From Paulownia fortunei (lineage: Eukaryota; Streptophyta; Magnoliopsida; Lamiales; Paulowniaceae), in assembly GCA_019321725.1 (NCBI GenBank), contig CM033110.1, positions 16,919,278 to 16,983,277 on the forward strand: a stretch of 64,000 nucleotides of DNA, written 5' to 3'. Positions 38,865-52,369 of the stretch are shown in pieces (position 1 is the stretch's first letter; each line of letters begins with the position of its first letter). The translations under genes and the position numbers were made by a program. A model generated the notes under the pieces. The model did not search any database and was not told the DNA's origin. It saw only the letters and a list, made by a program, of their open reading frames with translations.

Positions 38865-39105
38865 TCAGCAGCTGTGTGTCCGGTCACATCCATTCAACTT
38901 TCAACCGCATGTTTTCATACCACGCGTATGCTAATCGGACGCATCTGAGCTCTCACTAGCCACGTCACTGAGCCTTTGTTAGCAACTGTATGTATGGTCA
39001 CATCCATTCATCTTCCAACCGCACGTTATCATTCCACACGTATACTAATTGTATGCATCTGCCATATCAGCTCACACTAGCCACATTAGTGAGCCACACC
39101 GAGCT
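38865..39105. repeat. Two degenerate ~110-bp direct repeats
   Basis: The pattern gtcacatccattca, caaccgca, cacgcgtatgctaat, gcatctg, ctcactagccac occurs at about 38871-38975 and again at about 38980-39095 with scattered changes. It directly follows the 38.5-kb tandem array. No coding content was seen. Confidence 0.75.
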
Positions 39106-41080
39106 ACCTTTGTTTAATTTCTAAAAAATTTAAGATCCCTCAACTCTTCGCGACCAATTCAAAGTGCGCTTCTAAAAAGTCCAATGATACCTTTACGATG
39201 CGCACGCGTGCGGGTGTCGGCTCGGATGGTACGCACCATCCTTGTAGCTCCTTAAGTTAGATAAAGTTAGCTAAAAGACTACTATAGTGCACTATATGAG
39301 AGCCCCACTTAATTACTCTTTACTAAAGTGAAATTTTATATGTATAAAATAAAGTTGCTCAACTCTTCCAACGTGGAATTTGTTTTCAGATTTTCAACTT
39401 TTCATAATTAACAATTTATTAATTAACTTACTTTATTCATTAATTTCTCATTCACCCAAAATTAATTTTGATAAATAAAATATACTAAATTTATTTACTC
39501 ATGGTATAAATTATATTTAAACAAATTATATCTAATTTTATAAAATAGAATTTATTTTATTTATTGATCAAAATTGAGTCAAAATTTAATTATTAATACT
39601 AATTTTTTATAAATTTTATATTGTATCAATATTATTTTTTATTATCTCCCTCTAGGTGTAATTTTTTAAATATTTTTAATAAAATTAAATCTCGAATTGA
39701 GTACTAGAATCCCGAAAAGGTCCCGAAAAGGTGAAGAAAGTGGAAAGGTGATGCCTTTATTTGCCAATTTATCATGTGTCTAAAAACCACTCTGTTCAAC
39801 GTGTTCAATATGCATAAAATTGCTGCAGAAATCTAGGATACTATTAAGAGGAGAGGAGTTATCTCAATGAAGATGTCGATAATAAATCATTTGTAGTAAA
39901 CAGTACGTGGGATATAAGATGGGGACATCAGTACTCAATTAATGAATTCAACGACATTACAATTGAATGTGAACCTATTTCTGAAACTTTATGAGTTTTT
40001 CTTATCTTTAATAAACTTTCTATTACCAAAAAAATATTGAAAAACAAGAAGAAGCCTATTACTTTAGATTTAACTTTTTCAAAACACGGAAAGTCGTAGA
40101 AATGATGGTTCAATTCTTTACAACAATGATTGTGTGAATCGTGCAGAAAAGAAGAAACTTACAAAAAACTTGCGAGGAAAAACCAAGAAAAATTTAAGAA
40201 GAGGATAACAATTAAAATTAACTAACTAAAAAAACCCATATCTATAAAAAAATATAAATATTCGTAGTTAATTAACAAAATTAATTTAGACCTAGATGGG
40301 AGTGATAACTTTAAAATTAAAATTTATGATGTGGATTTTAAATTTAATTTTTAAAAATTGAAATTAAAAATAAAAAGAATAGAGAGAATAATATAAATAT
40401 TTTTTTTGTTTTCATTAATTTTTTTTTTCAATCTTTGTTTCAATTAGAAATAATTAATAATATGAAAAGTCCAAAAGTCCAGCCCTATCCCTTATTTTTC
40501 TTTATTTACCTATCGCCGTCATCATCTTCTGATTCGTTACCGTCTCCGTCATCAACGCTGCTCAGAATGTGAGTTGTGATGAATTTCTCATGCTGATTAA
40601 GGCCCAAAATTAAAATTCAAGCCCAATCAAGCTTGAAAGTAGATTATCACACATGATCTCCATCTTCCCAAATAATTCCTCCATTTTTTAAGTTAAGTTC
40701 ATTATTTTTTCATCTAATTTATCTATTGATTTTTTTTAATCTTTATATTTACTCTTTATCTCTATCCCTATCTCTATTTTTTATTATAAAAGTACAAATA
40801 ACTCAAAAATTTCTTTGATTTTTTGGCATATTTATTATGACTCTAATTAATAACTATTAAATAGCCAAAATAGAAGCATTATAGGACTTTATCAATTTCT
40901 AAATATTATAGTTTGAATACAAATTGATCATAGATGAAAAAATATTTTTTAAAATTAATTATAAAATATTTTTGATAAAAAGTTTGAAAAAGAAAATAAT
41001 CTAAACTAATTAGGCCATCAATTAAATTTAACAATTTCAAACTCTATACTAAATTTTTTTTGAAGTTGCAACAGACATCA

Positions 41081-41200
41081 TTCTTTATAAGATGATTTAT
41101 GAGCAGTAAATATATGCAAGCAAAAATATATAAGAGGTTTATTCTATATAAGATGATTTACAAGTTGTAAACATAAAGTAAAAATATATAATAGGTTTAT
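41081..41200. repeat. Small ~60-bp tandem duplication
   Basis: The unit tataagatgattta, followed by gtaaa and aaaatatata and aggttta, appears at 41081-41133 and again at 41142-41200. It lies in AT-rich intergenic DNA. Confidence 0.75.
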
Positions 41201-41737
41201 TTAGGTTAAAAACATGCCTCTTTAATATTTTTATTTCAAGTATGAAAAATAATTTCTATTAAGTGTATAGAATAAAAAATTCAAATATCTATTTTTTTAA
41301 AGTAAATATATTTGTAAGAGAACCTAATTCTTTCATAATTCCTGAATAAATATTTAGAAAGCAAAGCTCCTATTCCATATAGATATCAATCCCCTAAACT
41401 TTACACTTATATTTGGGAAATAAAGCATTTTTAGTCTTGTAATTTAACCTACTTCCACTTTTAATCACTTCTAATCCTTTCAAATGTTGGTCTGGCAATT
41501 TACATATATCATTTATCATACGTTGACAATTTTAGTCCAAATTTCAATATAAATATTTAATTTGACCGAATAATGCCACTTGAATTTGAGAAGTTTTCTG
41601 ACATGGAGGGAAAATTATTGATGTGGATTTATCTATTTAGTTGACAAAAGAAAAAAGAAAAACTAAAATGTTCCTCCAAGTCATCTTTCACGCATTATTC
41701 CTCAAAGGCAAGGAAAATGGGGGAAAATTTGAGCTGA

Positions 41738-41879
41738 ATATATATATATATATATGTAACATTTTTATCCCTATTAAATCATGTTAAAATACTTTGAGAT
41801 ATTTCATTAGATGATTTAAAATTCGTGTTAATTATTGAATATCGTCTCATCGTCCAATCGTAAAATAGAATCATATATA

Positions 41880-41910
<31 letters not shown>

Positions 41911-41911
41911 T
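41738..41911. repeat. Two TA/TG microsatellites
   Basis: Runs of (ta)n at 41738-41755 and of (tg)n(ta)n at about 41875-41911 are separated by unique AT-rich sequence. Confidence 0.8.
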
Positions 41912-43426
41912 TTCAATTATTTAAGCTTCAATATGGACTTAAAGTTATTTTATTACTAAAATTATTTATCATAAATAAATAAATTATCTTATTTATCAAA
42001 ATCAATGTTATTGCTTATCATACAAAGAATACTTAAATAACAATATAAAATAATTTAACTTAAAAATATTACATTTACTAAATCTAGAACGTATATGAGA
42101 AAATATTTTTTTATTATTATTCTTACTAATTGTATTCTTTAAAGATAGAGGAAAAAAAAAAAAAACTTGATTGAAGTGGGTCGATCAAGTTAAATTTCAA
42201 CTAAGAATTTTTTTTTTTTTAGGCATTTCAATGGATGGTTTTTTTTTTTTTTCCTCATTCCCAATTCTTCTCCATTTTCAATGTTTTTGAGAAAAAATGT
42301 TGAAAGTTGATTAGAGAGAAATTTTAGTATTTTTTCTTATAAAGAAAAACCAATAGAGAAGTCCATATTTTGTTCAACTCATTGAGCAAAACTTTATTTG
42401 TTATTTTAACTTTTATCTTCATTAATTTCTCAATTTTTTTTAACTAATATTAATTTAATATTAAATTTATAAAAGTAACTTATCATGTAAAGGACAAAAA
42501 GTGAAAGAAAATACTAATGCGTTGTTCTTGAATTCATTCCATTGTGAACATTTATTCAGTTAAAGAGAAGAAGAAAGGCGAGACCAATAACTAAAATTTG
42601 AGTGAGGAAAAAGAGATAGTAGAAAATTTATAAAAATAATAATAAAAAATTATGTGAAACCAAATAAAAAAAGAACATTTCCGATTGTAAAAGAACTATC
42701 GCACCAAGGAACTAAAATAACTTTAGTTTATAGAGTTAGAGTTTATATAGTTTGTGTCTTTTAATTTAATATAAATATATATTTTTTAATTTTTATTTTA
42801 ATATAATAATAATATAAAAGAAAAAAATAAATTTAACGTCACACTACTAATTAAATAAAAATTTATTAAAAAATTAAACATATTTTGTTTATCCCTATAT
42901 TTTTTAATATATTTTTTCAAAATACATTTTTTTCTGTCCTTCCTCCCAGCAGCTAATCTCTCTTGATGATTCACATATTCCAACAAACTCAATTATTCCT
43001 CAGAAGAAAGCCCCAAGAAATTTCTTTTCTTCAATCACTATGTAAGCATGGATTCCATTTTTTCTATGGCAGGTCCTTTTCTGATTGCAAAGGTATAATA
43101 TATAGTTTCAGGTTTGGGGGAGGCAAGGAATAACACAAATTAAAGCATCACACGGATTGACAAGGAATCACAAAATTTGAGTCCACAATTATGCTTCAGA
43201 TCCCAATCAAGAAAAGGCAAGAATGAGTGAAAGAATGAAACCAAACTGCTATTTTAAACCTCAATTCTCAAGTAACAGACCCATAAAGAGATTCCAATGA
43301 CTTTGAAGCAAAACAGACGAAGTCCACATAATATAACAACGTGGGATTTTTCAAAGAGCTGGGCATTATTGTAGATAGAATTCCACAAACAGACAACAGG
43401 GAAGAGAAAAGTACAACAATAAAAAT

Positions 43427-46400
43427 ATGAAGGAACAGAAGTTGATATTTATGATAGGTTTTGTGGTCTTGGTTGTATCATGTGTAGGTTGTAATGATCA
43501 GCAGCTAAGGTGGAGGAAATGGGGGCCTTCAGGCAGCAGCCCATCAGCAATCAATAAATTTGGGTCATCAATCATATTCCCACTATATGGCAATGTCTAT
43601 CCCAATGGGTATGCAAATTTCACTCTTTTATCCTTCGAAAATGGATATTTTGTTCTTAAATTTCTGTTTGCAGTTACAGCTGCAATATATTGTACAGGTT
43701 AAGTCAGGGAACCAAGATTTTCCTTTCCTAAAACTATAATTTAGAAGTGCTAGAAAAGGGTAAATTTTGTCCCAGAAAGTGGTGAATAACTGGATGAGTA
43801 GTAGGATTTTTGTAGAGTTATACAGCTAAATATCAAGGTTACAAGATTTTGGGAATGTTGTTGGTTTTGGATGTATGACTGTGCAGAGTATTTCTTGCAG
43901 GTTTTATTTTGTTCAGGTTTACCTGGGATATCCCCCAAAGCCCTACTTTCTTGATCCCGACACAGGCAGTGATCTCACTTGGCTTCAATGTGATGCCCCA
44001 TGTGTTCGTTGCACCACGGTAAACTTGATCAGTATAACTCTGCATCATATTAACAGTTAGTATACATAATGCATAAATAGCATGTATAATGACTACTAGT
44101 ATTTTAAGGGGAGGGCTAAGAAGTAATGATGAGATCATAAAATTTATGAACAAAGTGGAAAATTTGAGAGGAAGAGGAAAACAATGAGGTTGGAGAAGAA
44201 AATGGACAGAGGGGACTCGAAAAGATGAAGAAATGAGGGTTTGGAACTGGCACCTGAATCAGAAATTGTAAATTGATTTCTATGAACAAAATTTTACCCT
44301 TACTCCCATCTCATAGCACCACTTCATATCAATATGTTTCGGTACAATTTGTTGATTCAAGGGCATTTGACAATTGTCCCTAGTAGTTCTTGAATAGCTT
44401 GGCAACTGAAAATGATCCCATTTAACGATTAACCAGCTTTCTGAGGTTCAAAAGGAAGAACGTTTGGATATACGGCCATATTAGTGCAATAATTTGGTTA
44501 TCATGATTCAAGAGAAACTGCTCATGCTTTAGACTTTCAGAAACTAAAGCCTCACTATCTCATAGTTTTGAAGAGATCTCCTAGATGTTTCTGTATCTTC
44601 CATAACCATACTAATAACATGATTGCTTGATAATTTTGCAAATTTTCAGTAACTGTTCTTATGTGTATGTCTGATGTATGATGTCGTTTGTTCATGAAGT
44701 TAGTTATGCTTTATAAGTGTATTACTGTGCTTTTAGTGTACTACAATGCAATGATTGAGGAGGAATTTCTCATTGTAAAACTTCCCATCATTCTAGGGGT
44801 TTCACCCGCTTTACCGACCCAGCAATGACCTTGTTGTCTGTAAAGATCCCCTTTGTGCTTCTCTACACTCGAGCGATTATAAATGCGACAATCCTGAACA
44901 ATGTGATTATGAAGTTGAGTATGCAGATGGAGGTTCATCCCTTGGAGTTCTAGTCAATGATTTCTTTACTCTGAATCTCACCAGTGGAGTTCGTATGAGT
45001 CCTCGTTTGACTCTTGGGTTAGTAGTCTATCTCAATTTTTCATCTTATTACCCTGTAATTATGTTGCCCTGCTTCATGGAACATTGAGATATTAGTGCTC
45101 TGTAGCTCAAGAGCCTTTAAGGTTGCTATTTCACAGACTCTACTAAAGATTGGTGGATAAATCCACAATATTGCTGATGCTATTTATGAGAAAATAACCC
45201 CCTTTTTTCTTTTGATTGACTTCCTTTACATCAAATGCAACGCAAAAAACAATTGAATAAATATCATTTACATAATTAGGTCGTTACTTGCATATATATG
45301 TAAGAAAAATAAACAGAAGGAGATCATTATTTCTACAAGGAGGCAGGTAGCAGATTCCATGTTTCATTTCTTTCAATAACTTATGCAACAAATGAAGTCC
45401 ATCACAAAATGATTAGCTCATCATAAATTGATTGTGTGAAGATAAAACATGCAGAAGAGACCTGATTTTTCTTGGTTTTTCGGCAAATGCCATTCTGCGA
45501 TTATTTGTATGTCAGAGTGTTAACAAGCTTGGATAATGGAATTCCCTGACTTTTTAATCTGAAGTACAGTAGTTCCATGATGCTGGCAAACAGATGTGGT
45601 TTGGATCGGGCATTGCTTCCTAACAAAACATTTCAACACTTGTACGATTATGAAACCAATTTGAGAGACATTATTGAATAACACTTGCAATAACTTGTAG
45701 ACCAGTTATTTAACTGAAAGATGTAAGTGAGAATATTGAATCAACTATTGATCCTTAAAAGTCTGTCCCTAAATGATTGCCCTCCACCTTGTTCTCAGTG
45801 ATTGAGAAGTCATCCTTTCATTGCCCTTTTCTGATGGTAGTGATATCGGCATTTCCATGATATAAAGAATTGTGTCTGTGTGCGCTTTTGTCCAGGTGTG
45901 GCTATGACCAGTTACCTGGAGCATCTGATCATCCCTTAGATGGAGTATTTGGCCTTGGAAGAGGGAAATCTAGCATTTTGTCACAACTTCGTGACCAGGG
46001 AGTTGTGAAAAATGTTGTTGGTCACTGTTTGAATGGGAAAGGAGGGTTTCTTTTCTTTGGAGAAGATGTTTATGATTCTTCACGCATAACATGGACACCA
46101 ATGTCACGTGACTACACGTAAGTAGTACTCCAACACCACCCTCCCCAACCCCCATAAGGGAAATTAGGGGGAAAATGGAGAGTACATGTACACTCACCTC
46201 ATGCCGATATGCATTCTTTTCTCCTATCCTACACTAAAAAATGCTTCAACCCTTACATAACATCTTAATTGATGATTGAGTACAGAAAGCACTATGCAGC
46301 TGGATTGGCAGAACTTCGTTTTGGTGGGAAAAGTACAGGGTTTAAGAACCTTAATATAATTTTCGACAGTGGGAGCTCTTACACATATTTTAATTCTCAG

Positions 46401-47144
46401 ATTTACCACTCTCTTCTTTCTTTGGTGAGTTTGGAATATCTCTATTGTCTTACTGATCATAAAGTACATTAGGTTATTAACCACTGCAGTTATACGAATT
46501 TAATGATCTAGTTTTTTGTGCACTAGCACCATATTTTCTGATTGGTGACATTGATATTTTGATGCCACACGGCTTTGTAGATAAAGAAAGAATTAAGCGG
46601 GAAGCCTATGAAAGAAGCAACTGATGACCACACCCTTCCATTCTGTTGGAAAGGCAAGAAACCTTTCAAGAGCACACGTGATGTCAGGAAATACTTCAAG
46701 CCTCTAGCATTTAGCTTTGCCAATGGTTGGAGAACTAAAGCTCAGTTTGAAATTCCTCCTGAAGCATATCTTATCATCTCAGTAAGTACTTGAACCTAAT
46801 TTTTGAAGACTTTTGTTTCCTTTGTCACTTGTCCAAGAAACTGTTAAAACTTTGATTTGCATACTTGCAGTCGAAGGGCAATGCGTGCTTGGGAATTCTA
46901 AATGGCACTGATGTGGGATTGAACAGTTTCAACATGATTGGAGGTAAAGACATGACCCTTTGATCGTACCATTGAATTCTACAACAAAGTTCGTGGATAA
47001 CATAATAATCCCCCTTTGCTATGCTGCTTTTCTGGTGCAGATATATCAATGCAGGATAAATTGTTGATCTATGATAATGAGAAGCAAGTAATAGGTTGGA
47101 CCCCTGCCAATTGCGACCAGCCCCCCAAATCCAATACCATATAG
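43427..47144 (+). CDS. Pepsin-like aspartic protease, Asp1/nucellin group
   Basis: Eight exons join in phase: 43427-43608, 43901-44018, 44797-45017, 45896-46117, 46286-46424, 46581-46781, 46871-46943 and 47041-47144. They encode 419 residues. Residues 1-22 form a signal peptide (hydrophobic LIFMIGFVVLVVSCVGC). The mature part has both catalytic motifs of family A1: DTGS with D81 in YFLDPDTGSDLTWLQCDAPC, and DSGS with D275 in IIFDSGSSYTYF. Between them come the flap-region Y-x-V-E-YADGGSSLGVLV, CGYDQ and GVFGLGRGKSS. The C-terminus has LGILNGT, IGDISMQDKLLIYDNEKQ and IGW. Cysteines such as CxxC after the first motif are those of the plant nucellin/Asp1 type. The protein is expected to enter the secretory route, and its substrates are unknown. 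It ends 1.0 kb before the stop of the convergent NAC gene. Confidence 0.9.
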
Positions 47145-48165
47145 CTAGCTTTTATTTTTCCATTTGATCACTGTGTACATAAATACGTTAATTCAGTGAA
47201 AGGAATAAGAACTGTGTTCCCTTTAAATTACATGATTGTTACCGTGACCACTCCAATAGTCTGGTGTAACTCGACTTATATACTCAATACTACAGATTAA
47301 TGCTTCTTTCTTAATTCCCCTCTGTACTTCTGAATACAGTAGGATGAGGTTTTTGGCAATAGACACTAAAGGCTCAAAACAATGGCGATGTAAATTGATG
47401 CGACAAACTTACAGTTCTATTTTCATCAGATCAGGTCTTGCTGTCCCTGACAGATGGATGACAAAACAGTAGAAATGAATATAAGCAAGCCTGGTTTTCC
47501 CTCAAAGATGGGTTTTCTTGCCATTGCCAAATCAGAAAGCCCTCAAAAAGATCAGATTCTTGACTGATGGAGAAATTTAAATTGATGGTACAAAAGAAGT
47601 CTGAGGTTTGTCATGGTGATGTTGCCATTCTGGTCGAGACACTTTCGAGTCTTTCATAATTACAATATCTCGATAGAGTTGCAAACTAAGGATTTACATA
47701 AGTATATTTACAAAGGAATTAACTAAAACAAATCTTATTTTCTTTGTCCCGTGCTTGAATGCTATATTCTAATCGTACAATCGAAAGAAGGAAAAAATCT
47801 AACATATTCTAAGGTTCTAAGCATACAAGAATGCCCTACTTGTTGCGCATATCAACTCAGTTTCACTCTGATCCGGTCATTCTCCACTGTTCAATCAAAG
47901 TTATCATCAATCAGTGTCCTTATCACACCAACCAAGCCCCTCGAATTTGACTAGCTGATTTTTCTAGTTCGTAGTACTAACAATAATCCGCACGTGCATA
48001 GTATCAAAGAATTTGATGATCCTCTTGGCTTTTTCCCTTTTTTAATGGTTGTAGGGAAAAAGGGATAAATCAAGGTTGTGGAATTGCTATGCAACTAGTG
48101 GATGTACATGGCTACCTACACCTTATAGTATAGTATTTAGGACCAAGCAAATTTTGATCCCATGG
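47145..48165. other. Convergent intergenic spacer
   Basis: This holds the 3' flanks of the protease (from the left) and the NAC gene (from the right). Short frames here have no recognisable domain. No repeat or RNA gene was seen. Confidence 0.6.
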
Positions 48166-49685
48166 TTAGAAGGGCTTTTGCATGTAAGCAAACATGTCTT
48201 GAAACAGAGAGAGCTGGTCATTATACTGCATTTGGGAGCTGAAAGGGTCATCTTGAAAAGCATCCATGTAATTGGGCTGAAAATCTAGAGAATTTTCAAA
48301 CTCACTCCACTTGGGTTCACTCTGGACCTCCTTATCACACACAAACTCAGGCGACAACACGTGCTCGGAGCTACTCGAGTCTGTATGCAACTTAGGTACC
48401 GAATCAGATGTGTCGAAATGCATGTAGTCATTCATCCTTTGTGATGCCAAGGTCTGTGGTGCCTGCGCCATGGGTGCCGGTGTTACCATCCCACTATATG
48501 GGAATGCATCCACCTTCGGCTTTTGTTCTTCGCTGTCTGAGAACTGCACTTCCTTCTGATCCACATTGTAATGTTTTTCAAGAGTTCCTTTCTTGTTGTA
48601 TATTCGACACAACACCCAATCATCAAGCTGCAATATCAAACGAATCAAACGATCAATCCAATGAAGATTTCGCATTAAATAATCAACTTATTCAATCACC
48701 ATTCCCCCTAACAATAGATACTTCACTAAAGCAAAGCTCAGAAATAATCCCACATCTCATTTCTAGATAATTTTCAGAAGAATCTAGCAAGTGCAATCAA
48801 CCAGACATTAAGGGACCAGAGTTAAGTACCCTCAGATTATTTCTCTTGCCAGCAGAACGATCGACATTAGCCAGGCGGTATTCGTGCATAATCCAATTGG
48901 TTTTGACTCCTTTTGGAGCTTTTCCGGCATAAAACACCAGAGCTTTTTTGATTCCCAGAGTCATAGGCTTCCCCACCGGCTTATCGGCTCCGGTGGCCTT
49001 CCAATATCCGGTTCCCGCCGCACGATTCGGCCGTGAACCGTTGGGATACTTTCGGTCTCTTGGAGAGAAGAAATACCACTCTCTTTCACCGCACAGTGCC
49101 ATACCTGTCATCAACCACACAACATTAGGAACCACAAACTTTATCAAAAGCCAGACAAGAAAAGGAAAATTCCAATGGGATCTAAGAGAAAAAAACGTAT
49201 ATTATGTAAAATTGGATCTCCTTTTCCAAATTCCTAAGCTGGGTTCCTGTTATTTTAATTGTCCCTCTTTAAGCGATTCTTCAAACTATAGGAAAAAGAA
49301 TACTCGAAAACAGAGGAAATATTGCGTTTGAAAATGGAGAATTTCAGGAGAAATTACTTTACAATTCAGAATCCCATTTATCTCAACAGACCAGAGAGAG
49401 AGAGAGAATGGCTAGCGATTTACTTTCCAGAAATTGAATTTCTTGGAAAAATTTCCATCACAGAAAAACCAAAAAAAAAAAAAACCCAGAAAATAAAAAA
49501 AGGAAAAAAATCGTACCAGGAAGCTGCCATGGATCAAATTTGTAGAGATCAATCTCAGCTATAATAGGGACTCCAATCTGCTGCCCAGCACACTTGCGGC
49601 AGAGGTAATGCACCACCAGCTCCTCGTCCGTCGGATGGAACCTGAACCCCGCCGGCAAATTCAGTTGCTGATCACCACCCTTCAT
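48166..49685 (-). CDS. NAC transcription factor, ATAF subgroup
   Basis: Three minus-strand exons, 49685-49517, 49104-48830 and 48627-48166, encode 301 residues. The NAC domain covers about residues 9-160 with all five subdomains: [19 protein letters not shown], then [36 protein letters not shown] with [35 protein letters not shown] with MHEYRL, and [14 protein letters not shown]. The remaining 140 residues are acidic and serine/glutamine-rich, a likely activation region ending AYMQKPF. Two introns at these points are standard for NAC genes. The sequence is closest to ATAF1/ATAF2-type proteins, which act in drought, ABA, wounding and senescence responses. The exact orthologue is not decided. 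The promoter lies at 49.7-50.1 kb, with a foldback transposon just beyond. Confidence 0.93.
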
Positions 49686-49831
49686 TCACTTTCCAAAGTA
49701 AAAATATTCTCCTCCCTTTCTCCTGCGAATATTTTGAGCGAGTAGACTTTTCGTCTCAGATGATTCAATTCTCCTGCTCTAGCTACTTCGCTGAGACTGC
49801 TTTGAAACGAAGAAAATGGAAGCTTTGGCTT

Positions 49832-49844
49832 GTATATATATATA
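49832..49844 (-). promoter_or_regulatory. Probable TATA box of the NAC gene
   Basis: The string tatatatatatac lies about 150 bp upstream of the NAC start codon. Transcription would begin near 49800, leaving a 5' UTR of a little over 100 nt. Confidence 0.6.
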
Positions 49845-49867
49845 CACAAGCTGGGGTTCAGAGTTCC

Positions 49868-49995
49868 CACGTACTAAGTTATACTACACGTGGGTCATTG
49901 CATCGGCACAATAATATTATCTCAAAACGTGCTTTTTCGTATGTATCTTTGTCCGTCTGTGTGTGGGTATATGTTGGCGGGCGTACGTGTGTAGG
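49868..49995 (-). promoter_or_regulatory. ACGT-core cluster (G-box/ABRE) upstream of NAC
   Basis: A perfect palindromic G-box CACGTG (49887-49892, extended to ACACGTGGG) lies about 45 bp upstream of the TATA box. Further ACGT cores occur in cacgtac near 49869, aacgtgc near 49925 and tacgtgt near 49985. G-box/ABRE elements bind bZIP and bHLH factors, including ABA-response bZIPs. This fits the known ABA and stress inducibility of ATAF-type NAC genes. Confidence 0.5.
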
Positions 49996-50036
49996 GCGTT
50001 GGGGGTGGAGATGGTGGGGTGCAACCGGTAATTCAG

Positions 50037-50076
50037 TATTATTAATATTAATTATTATTATTAATAATAATTAATA
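50037..50076. repeat. A/T palindrome
   Basis: The core ttattattaataataa is a perfect inverted repeat and the symmetry extends outward through taatta on both sides. It sits between the NAC promoter and the left end of the foldback element. Confidence 0.8.
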
Positions 50077-50106
50077 AGCAATAGTGATAGTTAATAATTT
50101 TTAGTA

Positions 50107-51393
50107 TTAATATCACTTTGCCCTCTATTTTTGTGAGTATAAGTCTTTTATTTTTTATTTTTTTATACTTTCAATTGTCTTATTTTACTCATTTGTATTC
50201 TCATTATGTTTTATTTTACTTTCTTATACTTTTTTTATCTCACTTTACCACCATGTACTCTTAAAAGAATAACCAAATTATCCTTACTTATTACTTATAA
50301 TAACATTACTTTAAAATATTCTAAATTTAATACACTTATATTTAAATACTAATAATTTTTTTAATTTAATTAATTAATACTTAATATTAAATTTATTTTA
50401 TATTTTATTGTACTTATTTTAATGGTTATTTTTTTATTAACATAGTTCGTATTAAATTTTTATATTGTAGGTTTTTTTATTAACTAATATATTTTATTTA
50501 TAAATTTACTGCTCATCATAAATATAAAAAAGGTATGATATGTTTCCAAATCATATTTTGTTAGTAATAATTTTTTTATTATTAATGAATTATCAAAATT
50601 TCATAGAAACAATATTATATACAAAAAAATCATTTTTAGGTTCACTTTAATACTATTAAATAAGTTATAAACAGTCAAATTATCGTAACTTGATAAATAC
50701 TATGTTAAATTTAAAATAACTTAATGAATAATTTCCTAAATTTAAAAATATAGTCATTTTAGAAATTAATTTTATTATTATTACTTTATTATAATGGCTA
50801 TGTTTGAATTTAACATAATTTCTATAAACTTATGATAATTTTATTAATAATAAAAAATATTACTAATATTTTATGTATTTAATAAAATATTTTTTTAAGA
50901 TTTATAGTCAATAGAAAATTAATAAGTAAAAGTGTATTAGATAATAAAAAATATCATACTATATACTAATTTAATTGAAACTATGTTATATTATAAAATA
51001 TCTATTAAAATTTAAGTATAATAAAATTTTATATAAATTTAATATTAAGTATTAATTAATCAAGTTGAAAAATTATTTAAACATAAATACAAATATATTA
51101 ATATAAACTTATTTTAACATAATTTTACTAAAAATAATAGGTAATGACAGTTTAGTTATTTTTTTAAAAATAAAGGAATGTAAAGTGAGATAATGAGAGT
51201 ACAAGGGATAAAATGAGATAATGAGAGTACAAGGGATAAAATGAGATAATAAAAGTATAAGAACTAAAGTGAGATAATAAGAATATAAATGGATAAAATG
51301 AGTTAAAATGAAAATATAAAAAGGTAAAATGAGAAAATTAAGAGTATAATGGGTAAAGTGATTATCGATAAAAGTAGATGGGTGAAGTGAGAT
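50107..51393. mobile_element. Foldback/long-TIR element, copy 2
   Basis: The left arm starts attaatatcactttgccctc and the right arm ends gggtgaagtgagattaa. Inner segments match copy 1 at 34111-35178 closely, for example ttctaaatttaatacactt, tacttattttaatggttatt and aataataggtaa. The right arm has about seven or eight units of roughly 30 bp (gataatgagagtacaaggga type), including two nearly identical neighbours. That is more than either arm of copy 1. It has no coding frame. It begins about 420 bp upstream of the NAC start codon. Confidence 0.8.
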
Positions 51394-52369
51394 TAACTTT
51401 AATTTTTAATTAATAATAAATAATTATAATTAATTCACTTTTAGTGGAATTATAGTTTTTATGTTGAATAAAATAAAATGCGGTGCATTATATATAACCT
51501 TAATCACATGTATTATACAGATATATGTACTCTGATTTTTTATGTTCGATTTAGTATATAATGTTTTTCGTATTATTTTTTATTATGGATTTTGATGAGT
51601 ATTTTAAAAAAAAATGTGGCATGGTGTAAGCTTGATATGGTATTTAATTTATAATTAGTTTTATCAAAGCTCATTTGTTATTAAAACGTGAATTGGAATA
51701 TGCAGTACAAATCTATTTAGTGAATTTAAGTATTTATATAAAGATTATAATTGTAATTGATCACTCTCTTTAAAGTGGATTTCAACCGCTTGTCAAAATG
51801 TAAATATTTTTTTGTATAATTTCTCTTAATTAGTTGTATTTTTTATATTATAAAATTTCAAATTGTATTAATATAATTTTTAAATCATTAAAACACCTTT
51901 AATTTACCAAAATAGATTGTTTATATCTATTTAGAAAATTAATTAAATTAATAACAAAACAACATTTAACTGGACAAAAACAATTCGGATGAAAATGTAC
52001 AATTTTAAAGCAAATAAAATTGATTTAATGCCATGTGATAGTGTTACTAAAATTGGGTATATTATTAAATTTTATATGTAAATTAGACAAAATTTAATAT
52101 TTGATCTTCCTTCAAAGTACTAAATTATATTGTTATAAGAAATTAAAATTTCTACTTTGCCCTCTAAAATATATATTTGTATTTGTTACTAAAAATTATT
52201 CGTTCTCTCATTTCTATAACTTTTCTTGTACACATGTTTCCAATTTTGTGTTAAAAATAGTTAAAAAAATTAATGTCACTTAATTTTAAAAAAAATAAAA
52301 AAATTAATCTCACTTATTTTTTTTTGCAATATTAAAAATATTATTGCAACTTGTGCAGGCCTTTGCTTG

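Larger units (their letters stand above)
33673..43426. other. Transposon-rich intergenic region between SRT2 and the protease
   Basis: The first 250 bp are the SRT2 promoter/5' UTR side. A (ga)n tract at 33606-33622 lies just inside intron 1. Beyond come a foldback element (34111-35178), a weak primer-binding-site-like string on the minus strand near 36331, a copia-type LTR remnant (about 37.6-38.2 kb), degenerate tandem repeats (38.5-39.1 kb), a small duplication (41.1 kb) and TA microsatellites (41.74 and 41.88 kb). From 39.2 to 43.0 kb the DNA is otherwise AT-rich with only short overlapping frames. No gene was supported. Confidence 0.6.

Noticed and set aside
43681..43900. Read-through of protease exon 1 to the stop near 43700
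   Set aside because: The donor at 43609 and acceptor at 43900 join family-conserved sequence in phase. The read-through tail has no homology.
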